64,000 nucleotides of DNA from Roseiarcus sp963835955 (GTDB lineage Bacteria > Pseudomonadota > Alphaproteobacteria > Rhizobiales > Beijerinckiaceae), in NCBI GenBank assembly GCA_963835955.1, contig CAWIHZ010000011.1, positions 62,001-126,000 of the forward strand, in the 5' to 3' direction. A program made the position numbers and the translations under genes. The notes under the pieces are model-generated. The model was given only the letters and a program-made list of their open reading frames with translations. It had not been told where the DNA came from and searched no databases. Below, in pieces: positions 25,294 through 33,693 of this stretch; positions within the stretch are counted from its first letter, which is position 1, and every line of letters begins with the position of its first letter.

Positions 25294-26040
25294 ATGCGGA
25301 TCGACTGGTGGACGCTGGCCCTGCAGACGGTCAACGTCCTCATCCTCATCTGGATTTTGAGCCGCTTCCTGTTCAAGCCGGTCGTTGCGATTATCGAGGA
25401 GCGGCGCGCGGCTGCCGCGAAGCTCCTCTCGGATGCGGAGGCCGAGAAGACTGAGGCGATTGCCGCGCGCGAGGCCGGAGAGGCGGAAGCGGCGCGAATC
25501 GCCGCGGCGCGGGACGAGGTCTTGCGCCAAGCGGCGGCGGACGCGGAGACCCAGCGCGCCGCGGCGCTCGCCTCCGCCCGCGCCGATGCCGAACAGCTGC
25601 GCGCCGGCGCCGAGGCGGACATGCGTAGCGCCCGCGCCGCCGTGGCTGCGGGGGCGTCCGCCCGCGCCATCGAGCTCGCGGTCGACATCGCCGGCAAGCT
25701 GATCGCGCGTCTGCCCAACTCTGTCCGCGTCGACGGTTTCATCGCCGGTCTTGCTGAAGCGCTCGCGTCGCTCCCGGATGCGAGCCGGGACGGGATCGGC
25801 GTGTCGGGGAAGGCGCGGCTGTCGGCGCCGCGCGCGCTCACCCCGCAGGAGGCGCAATCCTGCGGCGACGCCTTCGCCAGGGCGCTCGGCCGGCCGCTGG
25901 ATTTCGTGGTCGCGACCGACCCTGGCCTCATCGCCGGGCTGGAGCTCGAGACGCCGCATGCCGTCGTCCGCAACAGCATCCGCTCCGACCTCAACCGCAT
26001 CGTCGAGGAACTGACCCGTCATGACCGCGTCCAGCATTGA
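25294..26040 (+). CDS. atpF: N-type ATPase subunit b with delta-like C-terminal region
   Basis: A 248-aa peripheral-stalk subunit, longer than an ordinary b (about 160 aa). One N-terminal transmembrane helix (LALQTVNVLILIWILSRFLF) leads into FKPVVAIIEERRAAAAKLL and a long Ala-rich coiled coil to about residue 140. The last 45 residues (VVATDPGLIAGLELET, then NSIRSDLNRIVEEL) resemble the C-terminal end of delta/OSCP subunits. The operon has no separate atpH, so this tail may do the delta job. The ATG at 25294 is in a good position 10 bases after the c gene. The 3' end overlaps atpA by 20 bases. Confidence 0.9.
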   Translation: MRIDWWTLALQTVNVLILIWILSRFLFKPVVAIIEERRAAAAKLLSDAEAEKTEAIAAREAGEAEAARIAAARDEVLRQAAADAETQRAAALASARADAEQLRAGAEADMRSARAAVAAGASARAIELAVDIAGKLIARLPNSVRVDGFIAGLAEALASLPDASRDGIGVSGKARLSAPRALTPQEAQSCGDAFARALGRPLDFVVATDPGLIAGLELETPHAVVRNSIRSDLNRIVEELTRHDRVQH

Positions 26041-27541
26041 CGGCCCCGATTGGCTCGCGGCCGAGCGCGAAGCGCTGAGCCGCGTTGATCTTAAGGCCGA
26101 GGCGCAGTCGGTCGGACGGGTGGAGGCGATCGCCGACGGGGTCGCGCAGGTGTCCGGCCTGCCGGAGGCGCGGCTCGGCGAGCTCCTGCGCTTCGAGGGC
26201 GGCCGGATGGGCTACGCCCTGTCGCTCGAGCCCGAAACAATCAACGCGGCGATCTTCGACGAGGGTGAGAAGATCGGCGTCGGTTCGCTCGTCTCGGCGA
26301 CCGGTGAAGTCGCGCGCGTGCCGGTCGGCCGCGGACTGCTCGGCCGCGTCGTCGACCCGCTCGGACGCCCGCTCGACCGCGACGAGCCGGTCGCGGCCGA
26401 GGCGTTCCATCCGATCGAGCGGCCGGCGCCGGCGATCATCGATCGCGATCTCGTCTCCGAGCCGGTCGCAACCGGCGTTCTCGTGGTGGACGCGCTCTTT
26501 GCGCTCGGGCGCGGCCAGCGCGAGCTCATCATCGGCGACCGCGGCATCGGCAAGACGGCGATCGCGGTCGACACGATCATCAACCAGAAGCGTACGGACA
26601 TGATCTGCGTCTATGTCGCGGTCGGCCAGCGCGCGACCGCGGTCGAACGCGTGGTCGAGTTGGCGCGGCAGTTCGGGGCGCCGGAGCGCTGCGTGTTCGT
26701 CGTCGCCTCCGCCTCCGCCTCCGCCGCGCTGCAATGGATCGCACCTTTCTCCGGATTCACCATCGCCGAATATTTCCGCGATCGCGGCGACCATGCGCTC
26801 GTCATCGTCGACGACCTCACAAAACACGCCGCGACCCATCGCGAGCTCGCGCTCCTGACCCGCGAGCCGCCCGGACGCGAGGCCTTCCCGGGCGACATTT
26901 TCTATGTCCACGCGCGGCTTCTTGAGCGTGCGTCCAAGCTCTCGCCCGAGCTCGGCGGCGGATCGCTCACCGCCTTGCCGATCGCCGAGACCGACGCCGG
27001 CAATCTTTCGGCCTTCATTCCGACCAACCTCATCTCGATCACCGACGGCCAGATTGTGCTCGATTCGCGCCTCTTCGCCGCCAACCAGCGACCCGCGGTC
27101 GATGTGGGCCTGAGCGTCAGCCGCGTCGGCGGCAAGGCGCAGGCGCCGGCGCTGCGCGCCGCGGCGGGGCGGCTGCGCCTCGACTATGCGCAATTTCTCG
27201 AGCTCGAGATGTTCACCCGCTTCGGCGGCATCGCCGACACCCGCATGCGCTCGACGATCGCTCGAGGCGAGCGCATTCGCGAGGCGCTCGCCCAACCCCG
27301 CTTCGCGACACTGAGGCTGGTCGATCAGGTGGCGCTCCTGTCGGCGCTGTCGGAAGGCGTGTTCGATAAAGCGCCGGTTGCGAAAGTTGGAGAAGCGCGC
27401 GCCCGTATCGCAGCGCAGCTCGACGCACTCGCGGCGCAGGCGGTGGCCGCCGTCATGACGACCGGCGCGTGCGACGAGGCGCAGCGCTGGAGCCTCATCG
27501 AGGCGGTGCGCGCGCTTGTCGGCGCATCCGGGCCGTCATGA
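26021..27541 (+). CDS. atpA: N-type ATPase subunit alpha
   Basis: A 506-aa non-catalytic nucleotide-binding subunit. It has an N-terminal barrel (VGRVEAIADGVAQVSGL), P-loop GDRGIGKT (the housekeeping form is usually GDRQTGKT), HALVIVDDLTKHA, and GREAFPGDIFYVHARLLERA, with the alpha signature PAVDVGLSVSRVGGKAQ and the arginine-finger region. The C-terminal helical domain contains LEMFTRFGG. It starts 20 bases inside atpF and ends overlapping atpG (ATGA). Confidence 0.96.
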   Translation: MTASSIDGPDWLAAEREALSRVDLKAEAQSVGRVEAIADGVAQVSGLPEARLGELLRFEGGRMGYALSLEPETINAAIFDEGEKIGVGSLVSATGEVARVPVGRGLLGRVVDPLGRPLDRDEPVAAEAFHPIERPAPAIIDRDLVSEPVATGVLVVDALFALGRGQRELIIGDRGIGKTAIAVDTIINQKRTDMICVYVAVGQRATAVERVVELARQFGAPERCVFVVASASASAALQWIAPFSGFTIAEYFRDRGDHALVIVDDLTKHAATHRELALLTREPPGREAFPGDIFYVHARLLERASKLSPELGGGSLTALPIAETDAGNLSAFIPTNLISITDGQIVLDSRLFAANQRPAVDVGLSVSRVGGKAQAPALRAAAGRLRLDYAQFLELEMFTRFGGIADTRMRSTIARGERIREALAQPRFATLRLVDQVALLSALSEGVFDKAPVAKVGEARARIAAQLDALAAQAVAAVMTTGACDEAQRWSLIEAVRALVGASGPS

Positions 27542-28410
27542 CCGAGCGCCTCAGCGAGGTCGTCGCGCGCATCGGCTCGGTGCGTCAGCTCTCCTCAGTG
27601 ATCGGGGCGATGCGCGGCATTGCGGCGGCGCGCGCCCGCGAGGCGCGCGAACGGGTCGAAGGCGTGCGCGCCTATGCGGCGACCGTCGGCGCGGCGATTG
27701 GCCAGGCGCTGGCGCTCGCCGAGGATGGCGGCGTTCCGTCCGGGTCGCAAGACGGCCGCGACGGCCACCTCGTCATCGCGCTCTGCGCCGAGCAGGGGTT
27801 TGCCGGCATGTTCAACCGGCGGGTGCTGGACGTCGCCGAGCCGCTCCTCAAAGCCAACGGATCCCACCGCCGGGAACTCATTCTCCTTGGCGGCCGGGGG
27901 CTCGCGGCGGCGGAGGAGCGCGGGCTCGCGATTAGCTGGAGCGCGGCGATGGTCGCGCATGTCGAGGGGGTCGGCGCGCTCGCCGACCGGGTGACGGAGC
28001 AACTCTACGCCCGGCTCGAATTGGGGCGCGCGACCCGGGTCAGCGTTGTCCACGCCGCCCCGGCGCTGGCCGAAATCCATGTCGTCGAGCGCACGCTCGC
28101 TCCGTTCGATTTCGCCCGCTTCCCGCCGGTGAAGAATCCGTCGCCGCCGATCATTTCCATGCCGCCGCAGATCCTGCTGGCCGAGCTCGCGCAGGAATAT
28201 GTGTTCGCCGAGCTTTGCGAAGCCCTCACGCTTTCGCTCGCCGCCGAAAATGAGGCGCGCCTGCGCGCGATGACCGCGGCCAAGTCCAACGTCACGACCA
28301 TGCTCGAGGACCTGATCGGCCGCTCGAGGCAGTTGCGGCAGGAGGAGATCACCAACGAGATCATCGAGCTCGGCGCGCGGAGGCGAGAGGGACCCTGTTC
28401 GCCTTCCTGA
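27538..28410 (+). CDS. atpG: N-type ATPase subunit gamma, C-terminus possibly altered
   Basis: A 290-aa rotor shaft subunit. The N-terminal helix (LSEVVARIGSVRQLSSVIGAMRGIAAARA) and the C-terminal helix (MTAAKSNVTTMLEDLIGRSRQLRQEEITNEIIEL) are typical. After EIIEL the last residues (GARRREGPCSPS) are unlike usual gamma ends. They overlap the point where a SRAP gene remnant begins in another frame, so the natural end may have been cut off by a rearrangement. The frame starts at the ATGA overlap with atpA. This is the last gene of the operon. No delta gene was found. Confidence 0.93.
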   Translation: MTERLSEVVARIGSVRQLSSVIGAMRGIAAARAREARERVEGVRAYAATVGAAIGQALALAEDGGVPSGSQDGRDGHLVIALCAEQGFAGMFNRRVLDVAEPLLKANGSHRRELILLGGRGLAAAEERGLAISWSAAMVAHVEGVGALADRVTEQLYARLELGRATRVSVVHAAPALAEIHVVERTLAPFDFARFPPVKNPSPPIISMPPQILLAELAQEYVFAELCEALTLSLAAENEARLRAMTAAKSNVTTMLEDLIGRSRQLRQEEITNEIIELGARRREGPCSPS

Positions 28411-28604
28411 CGACGGAACCGAACGCAATTGTCGCGCCGATCCACGCCAAAGCAATGCCCGTCATCCTGACGACGCAAGAGGAAGTCGACCTTTGGATGA
28501 CGGCGCCGGGGAAAGACACGCTGACGCTCCAGCGCCCGCTGCCGGACAATGCTCTGCGGATTGCGGCGCAAGGACAGAAACAAGACAGCGCGCCAGATAA
28601 CCGG
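28395..28604 (+). pseudogene. Remnant of SRAP (YedK/HMCES-like) gene, C-terminal part
   Basis: In one frame the DNA encodes LFAFLTTEPNAIVAPIHAKAMPVILTT, then a stretch ending LQRPLPDNALRIAAQGQKQD. This is the C-terminal 65-70 residues of SOS-response-associated peptidases, DNA-protein crosslinking enzymes that protect abasic sites. The N-terminal catalytic Cys part is absent. The remnant starts inside the 3' end of atpG, so a junction lies near 28380-28395. A start codon within it (28455) would give only a meaningless fragment. Confidence 0.72.
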
Positions 28605-28693
28605 GTTCTGCTTCACTCTCTGTGGAACTCGGGCGATGTCGCATGCGCGGTGGCGAGACGGCATCAGGAAGGATGGGAAAATCAGCGTTGCGG

Positions 28694-30122
28694 GTGCTCG
28701 TGCCGAAGCAGAAAGTGTCACTTAAAGTCTCGCTTGTAGAGCGCGAAGGTCCCGGCTGGACCGTGTCGTTGGACAGCCAAGGTGACGCAGACTGTCCGAT
28801 TTGTGGCACGCGGTCCAGTTCCCAGCATGACTCGTATACACGGTCTTTTCAGGACTTGCCGGCACAAGGGACGCCGGTCTTGATCCAGGCCCGGGTGACC
28901 CGGTGGCGTTGCGCAAATGATGAGTGTGAGCGCCGCACTTTCGCCGGGCGTCGACCGGATCTCACGGCCCCGTTCGCACGCCGCACCACGCGCATGGCCG
29001 GAATCGTTCGGCCGTTCGGCCATGCCGCGGGTGGGCGTCCGTCCGAACGGCTGCTGGCCTTACTGGGCATGCCGGTCGGCCACACCACCATCTTACGGCG
29101 GGGGGCCGGCGACCCTCCGCGTGGCCGGGATCGATGATTGGGCCTGGAAGAAAGGCACGACCTACGGGACGATGATCGTCGACCTCGAGCGTCGGCAGGT
29201 CGTTGACCTGTTGGCGGATCGCTCGGCTGATTCGACCGCCGGGTGGCTTCGCGTCCATCCGGAAGTCGAAATGGTCAGCCGCGACCGAGCCGGGCTATAC
29301 GCCGATGGTGCACGGCAGGGAGCGCCACGGGGACGGCAAATCGCGGATCGGTTTCACCTGCTCCAGAACTTCCGGGAAGCCGTCGAGCGGCAGCTGGGTG
29401 GGTTGGGTCCGCCGATCCGGCGAGGGCCGCCTTCGCTCGCGAACGATGACGTCGACCCGATGGTGACGGTCACCGGTCACCAGTCCCGCATGTCAGAGGC
29501 CGAGCGACAAACTTTGAGGCGGCAAAGCCGCGATGCTGATCGCCAGGCCCTGTTCGACCGGATCAGGGCCTTATACGACGCGGATGTGACGATCAGGGAT
29601 ATCGCCCAGGAGTTGGGTCTCGGTCTCCGGCGGGTTCAGCGTTGGGTGCGTCTTATTGAGCTGCCCGCGCGTAACGTCATGGCGCCGAAGCCGTGCACGC
29701 CCGCTTATCATGGCGGATATCTTGCGCGGCGCTGGGCCGAGGGCGTCACGGAGGTGAAGGCGCTGTTGGCAGAAATCAACCAGCGCGGCTACACCGGATC
29801 CCAGAGCCATCTGGCGCGCTTCCTTGCGCCGTGGCGAAAGGCGATCCCCGCGATCACCATGATGCCCGCCAACTCTTTTTCCCCGCCCGAGACTGAGGCC
29901 GCGATACCGCCGCAGATGGCGACCCTGGACCCGATGACCGGTCGGCGGATCTCGTCGCTCATTGCGGCGGCGCTTTGTGTCAAACCGCGCGGCGAGATGA
30001 CGCCCCGGCAGATCGCAAATGTTGATTTGCTCAAGGTGACGTTAGCGGAATTCGCAACGATGCGCGGACTGGCGATGCAGTTCGCCGGACTGCTTCGAGG
30101 CGTGTCCGACCCGGACACATAG
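28694..30122 (+). pseudogene. ISL3-family transposase, frameshifted and 3'-truncated
   Basis: Remains of an ISL3 transposase. The first frame encodes the zinc-binding N-terminus (CPICGTRSSSQHDSYTRSFQDLP, then WRCANDECERRTF) and helix-turn-helix region up to about 29097. The rest continues in another frame, beginning LRVAGIDDWAWKKG. The first two catalytic Asp residues are visible (GIDDWAW and VSRDRAGLY). The protein ends at GLLRG-VSDPDT. Family members continue about 90 residues further and include the third acidic residue, so that part is missing. The last codons coincide with the 21-bp repeat at 30102, which marks the truncation point. The extent of the frame before 28694 is uncertain, and no terminal inverted repeats were recognised. 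Confidence 0.82.
30102..30122. repeat. 21-bp direct repeat, right copy
   Basis: Exact copy of 21643-21663, same orientation, starting GTGTCCGACC and ending ACACATAG. It supplies the last six codons and stop of the truncated transposase frame. The two copies bracket 8.4 kb with the N-ATPase operon, the SRAP remnant and the ISL3 remnant. The sequence just after it (GTGACGGAACGTACCTAAGA) resembles the outer end of some insertion sequences of this bacterial group. That resemblance is from memory and unverified. Confidence 0.85.
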
Positions 30123-30198
30123 GTGACGGAACGTACCTAAGACATGGCTGACAACCTCAGGCCGAACGGGGTCGCGCTGTCTCACAGCGAGACATCCG

Positions 30199-31293
30199 CT
30201 ATCCGGAGGCGTTTTTGGCGCTGGGCGGCTGATCGACAACAAGGTCGGGCTTCAATCGCAAAACAGCCCGCGCGCCGACGGCGGGCGAGTCAAATTCCAA
30301 CATCGCATCCAGCGATCGCGCCATGGCCTCCACGATTCTCCCGCCGAGTCCGCCGCCTTTGGCGCCGCCTTTGGCGAGTCCGACGCCATCGTCTTCGATC
30401 GTTAAAATCAGACCGCCGGCCGGAATTCGCTCGAGGCGCACGCGCACCTCCCCCCCTCCACCATCGGGATAGGCGTATTTGACTGCATTGGTGATCAACT
30501 CGGTGGCGATCATGCCGACCGCCACCGCTCTATCGGTGCTTGTCCAGGCATTCGCCGCATTGGCTGAGAAAGTGATTGTCTGGGCCTCGGCGACGATGGA
30601 CCTGCGAAGCTCATCGACCAGCGCCGCCAGATAGGCGACCAAGTCGACGCTACCGACATCTTCCGAGGTATAGAGCGTCCGATGAAGGTTGGCGATCGCG
30701 GCGATTCGGGCTTGGGTTTCCGCAAGCACTGACTTCGCGCTTGCTTCAGGAACGTCGGCGGCCTGCATCCGCACCAGTGAGACGACCAGGGCCAGACTGT
30801 TGGCGACCCTGTGATTGACTTCTTCCAGAAGCGCCATAGCACGGTCGCGCTCCTCGCGAATTTCGCTTTCGGCGCGTTTCCTCTCGCGCAGCTGCCTCGC
30901 CCGTTCCAGGGATTGCTCAAGCGCGGCGTGCAGTTGGACATTAAAATTCGAACCGACGGTCTTGACGACGAAGTCGGCGGCGCCCCGCTTTAGCGCCTCG
31001 ACCGCGACGGAAAGATCGGACGAGGCGGTGACATAGACGACCGGCGGCGCGTCTTGCAGGTCCTGAAGGACTCGGAGAAAATCCAGGCCCGACGAAGCGC
31101 CCAGATCATGATCCAGGATCACCGCGGCGACGCCGCCCCGTTGCACCCGCTCCAATCCCGCCGCACTGTCGGCCGCATGCTCAACGGCGCGGCCGTGGCG
31201 GGCGAACTGTTTCTGGATCAGATGGACAAGAGCGATATCGTCGTCAATGCAGAGGACCACTTCGTCGGCGCGGTCCTCAGCGACGCTGCTCAT
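30199..31293 (-). CDS. Receiver - HWE/HisKA_2 histidine kinase hybrid
   Basis: A 364-aa soluble protein. The N-terminal receiver domain (residues about 10-130) has the acidic pair LCIDDD, phospho-Asp in VILDHDLGASSG and Lys in DFVVKTVG. A coiled segment leads to a HisKA_2 dimerisation motif with the phospho-His in LLEEVNHRVANSLALV. The catalytic ATPase domain has an N-box (IATELITNAVKYAYPDGG) and DDGVGLAKGG. All catalytic motifs look intact. Proteins of this build pass signals by phosphorylating other receivers. The gene is the third in an operon with a CHASE3 kinase and a stand-alone receiver. It could feed PhyR, encoded 3 kb away, but that is inference. Confidence 0.9.
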   Translation of the reverse strand: MSSVAEDRADEVVLCIDDDIALVHLIQKQFARHGRAVEHAADSAAGLERVQRGGVAAVILDHDLGASSGLDFLRVLQDLQDAPPVVYVTASSDLSVAVEALKRGAADFVVKTVGSNFNVQLHAALEQSLERARQLRERKRAESEIREERDRAMALLEEVNHRVANSLALVVSLVRMQAADVPEASAKSVLAETQARIAAIANLHRTLYTSEDVGSVDLVAYLAALVDELRRSIVAEAQTITFSANAANAWTSTDRAVAVGMIATELITNAVKYAYPDGGGGEVRVRLERIPAGGLILTIEDDGVGLAKGGAKGGGLGGRIVEAMARSLDAMLEFDSPAVGARAVLRLKPDLVVDQPPSAKNASG

Positions 31294-31302
31294 AAGCCGC
31301 CC

Positions 31303-31749
31303 TCACGGTAACGTCGGCACTTGCACGACGGCGAAGAACAGGCCCAGCTGACGGACCGCATTGGCGAAACCTTCGTATTCGACGGGCTTCGTTATGTAGA
31401 CGTTCGCTCCCAGATCGTAGCAGCGCTGGACTTCTCGCTTATCGTCCGTCGTTGTCAAGATGAGAACCGGAGCGCTTCGGGTGTGAGCGTTCGCCTTCAC
31501 CCGTCGCAAAATTTCGACGCCGGCCATGTCCGGAAGATTGAGATCGAGCAGAATTAACAGAGATCGTCCGGATGTCGCCTCGCCGGAACCATCGGCGCCC
31601 AGCAGAAATTCCAGGGCCTCGCCGCCAGTCCGAAAGGGCAAGATTTCGTTGTTCACGCCCGCCCGGCGAATGTTTCGCTCAATCAAGCGCGCGTGACCTT
31701 CATCATCCTCGATCATGACGATCGATACCAGATTTCCATTTGGCGTCAT
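31303..31749 (-). CDS. Single-domain response regulator (Rcp1-like)
   Basis: A 148-aa stand-alone receiver. The acidic pair is in MIEDDEGHARLIERN, phospho-Asp in ILLDLNLPDMAG, Thr in LTTTDD and Lys in YITKPVEYEG. The length and the inserted loop near residue 50 resemble phytochrome-associated receivers such as Rcp1. The start overlaps the upstream kinase stop (ATGA), so kinase and receiver are coupled. With no output domain, it probably acts as a phosphate shuttle to the kinase-receiver hybrid encoded next. Confidence 0.9.
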   Translation of the reverse strand: MTPNGNLVSIVMIEDDEGHARLIERNIRRAGVNNEILPFRTGGEALEFLLGADGSGEATSGRSLLILLDLNLPDMAGVEILRRVKANAHTRSAPVLILTTTDDKREVQRCYDLGANVYITKPVEYEGFANAVRQLGLFFAVVQVPTLP

Positions 31750-33242
31750 GCGCTGGACCTCATGTCGATTTCAATTCTGGGCGGCAGCAGGACCGTGAAT
31801 GTGCTCCCGTATCCCAATCGGGACTCCAAAGTGACTTCTCCGCCAAGATTGCGCGCCATCGTCCGCACATAGGCGAGACCGATGCCTTCGCCCGCCACGT
31901 CTTGCGGCCCTGAACGACGAAACAGCTCGAACACCCGCTCGCGATCGCCCTCCGCAATTCCGCGACCGTTGTCCTCAATCTCGATGGCTACCTGGCCTGA
32001 GGGCAACCGTCGGGTGCGCGCATGGATCTGTATGGGCCGACCGGGAGCCCGGTATTTTATCGCATTGTCGATCAGATTGTACACGATTTGCTCGAGTGAT
32101 AGCCGATCGGTGATGATTTCACCCCCCTTCGAATCAACGCTCAATCCGCCGCCGCCGAGGCTGGTTTGATGATGCACGGCGTTGGCCGCTCTCTTCAGCA
32201 GCGCCTCGAGATTGACCCGTTCCGGTCGCTGCCTGCGGCCGCCCTCGCGCGAGATTTTCAGGATCGCGTTAATCAGCTTGTCCATTTTGACTGCCGAAGA
32301 ACGAATGAAATTGATCGCCTCCGGCACATCCACCGCCAATGCCAGTTGGGCCTCGGTCATGGCGACGCCGGGCGCGGCGCCCTCACCCTCTGATGCAAAC
32401 TGCGCGGCCAGCGTTTTGAGGCTGGCTTCGAGCTCGCTGGTGAAGCCCATGATGTTGACGAGGGGCGATCTGAGGTCGTGGGTCACGATATAGGCGAAGC
32501 GTTGGATCTCGGCGTTCGCGCGCGCGAGCGCTTCGGTGCGCAGACGGACTCGCTGTTCCAGCTCTGCATTGAGCGTCTCGAGTTCGCCGCGGGCGTCAAG
32601 CAGCTCGCGCGTATATCTGATGATTGTCCATGCGGCGGCCGTGGCCATGGCGAAAATAACGATCCCGCCGCCGACCGCCGCCAGGCGAAGCCACTGAATC
32701 TCCTGCCGTTGCTCAGCGATGCCGTCTCTCAACGCGTTATCGGATCGCTCGAGCAACGACGCGAAAATGGCGCGCGCCTGGTCCATCAGATCGTTGCCGG
32801 CGTTCCCGCGCACGATCGTCATCGCCGCGCTCGATTGTCCGCTCCGCGCCAGGTCAACAGTCGTCTTCAATTCGGCGAGCTTGCTCTGAAGCAGAGGGGA
32901 AAGCCGCTCGATTGCGCGCCGAAGGGTGGGCAAGTCTCCGGCTTCGCCATTCAATGCGCCAAGTCGCTCGGCAAAATGCGCGACAGCTTTTGTGTAGGGA
33001 GCAAGATACGCCTCATCGTGCGTCAGCAGATAGCCGCGCTGGCCGGTTTCCGCGTCCTGCATCAAAGACATCAAATCGACGGTCGCGGAGCGAATGGCGC
33101 GCGCTCTCAGCAATTGGGTGAAATTGGACTCCGCGTTCAATGACAGCCAAATCGAGGCGCCGGCGATAAAGGCGACGACCCCCAGCGAGGCCAGCACCAG
33201 GCCGACCGTGGTTCTGACGAACGTCGCCCGGGATTGGGCCAT
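31746..33242 (-). CDS. CHASE3-domain sensor histidine kinase
   Basis: A 498-aa membrane kinase. TM1 is at about residues 10-33. A periplasmic four-helix CHASE3 domain contains the typical LMQDAETGQRGYLLTHDEAYLAPY, and TM2 is at about 185-207. A coiled coil follows (ELETLNAELEQRVRLRTEAL), then HisKA with phospho-His in AYIVTHDLRSPLVNI, and HATPase_c with the N-box QIVYNLIDNAIKYRAP, DNGRGIAEGD and GEGIGLAYV. It is complete and probably active. The signal sensed is unknown. It is the first gene of a kinase, receiver, receiver-kinase operon. Confidence 0.93.
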   Translation of the reverse strand: MAQSRATFVRTTVGLVLASLGVVAFIAGASIWLSLNAESNFTQLLRARAIRSATVDLMSLMQDAETGQRGYLLTHDEAYLAPYTKAVAHFAERLGALNGEAGDLPTLRRAIERLSPLLQSKLAELKTTVDLARSGQSSAAMTIVRGNAGNDLMDQARAIFASLLERSDNALRDGIAEQRQEIQWLRLAAVGGGIVIFAMATAAAWTIIRYTRELLDARGELETLNAELEQRVRLRTEALARANAEIQRFAYIVTHDLRSPLVNIMGFTSELEASLKTLAAQFASEGEGAAPGVAMTEAQLALAVDVPEAINFIRSSAVKMDKLINAILKISREGGRRQRPERVNLEALLKRAANAVHHQTSLGGGGLSVDSKGGEIITDRLSLEQIVYNLIDNAIKYRAPGRPIQIHARTRRLPSGQVAIEIEDNGRGIAEGDRERVFELFRRSGPQDVAGEGIGLAYVRTMARNLGGEVTLESRLGYGSTFTVLLPPRIEIDMRSSA

Positions 33243-33369
33243 CGAGATATCCGCCTGGAGTCAAGCCTGTATGGGGTTCGGCCGCCGTGGAGGCAAGAGA
33301 CCCGTTCCCGTGAACTCCTACGGGCCGCGCTACGTCAGCGGTATGGGCAAGGTCGGTTCCTCGACGTTT

Positions 33370-33394
33370 GGAACAAAACCCGCGTCCTCGCGTT
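33370..33394 (+). promoter_or_regulatory. EcfG-type promoter upstream of glycine-zipper lipoprotein gene
   Basis: GGAAC, 16 bases, CGTT: an exact match to the general-stress sigma factor EcfG consensus (GGAAC-N16/17-CGTT). The -10 part ends 34 bases before the ATG at 33429, a usual promoter distance. Confidence 0.75.
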
Positions 33395-33428
33395 TATAGC
33401 GGTCAATCTCCTTCACAGGGTTCGCGCC

Positions 33429-33680
33429 ATGAACAAGATCGCATTCGCCTTGCTCGCGACACTCGCCTTGGGCGCCTGCGCCAGTCCGGAACAAACCGCC
33501 GGCACGACGGCTGGGGCCGTCGGCGGAGCGATTGTCGGCGGCCCGGTCGGCGCTGTCGTCGGCGGCGCGGCGGGCGCGGTTGTAACCGCTCCGGGCACTA
33601 CAATGGGTGGCCACTACCGCCATCGATGCCATTATCGAGACCGGTACGGCCACCGTCATTACGGCTGGTGCCGCGGTTAG
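33429..33680 (+). CDS. Glycine-zipper small lipoprotein
   Basis: An 83-aa exported lipoprotein. The signal peptide MNKIAFALLATLALGAC ends in a lipobox Cys. A glycine-zipper hairpin follows (AGAVGGAIVGGPVGAVVGGAA), then a His/Tyr/Arg-rich C-terminus (HYRHRCHYRDRYGHRHYGWC). Glycine-zipper lipoproteins of this size are common members of envelope and general stress regulons. An exact EcfG promoter precedes it, and a strong hairpin follows. Confidence 0.85.
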   Translation: MNKIAFALLATLALGACASPEQTAGTTAGAVGGAIVGGPVGAVVGGAAGAVVTAPGTTMGGHYRHRCHYRDRYGHRHYGWCRG

Positions 33681-33693
33681 GCTTCGTGGAGGG

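Noticed and set aside
24321..26000. 559-codon minus-strand open frame across the ATPase genes
   Set aside because: Antisense to atpB, atpE and atpF, low-complexity translation; the plus-strand genes are certain.
21558..30122. Integrase-type island with duplicated tRNA 3' end
   Set aside because: No copy of the tRNA-Gly 3' end and no integrase gene were found at the right boundary. Only the 21-bp repeat is shared.
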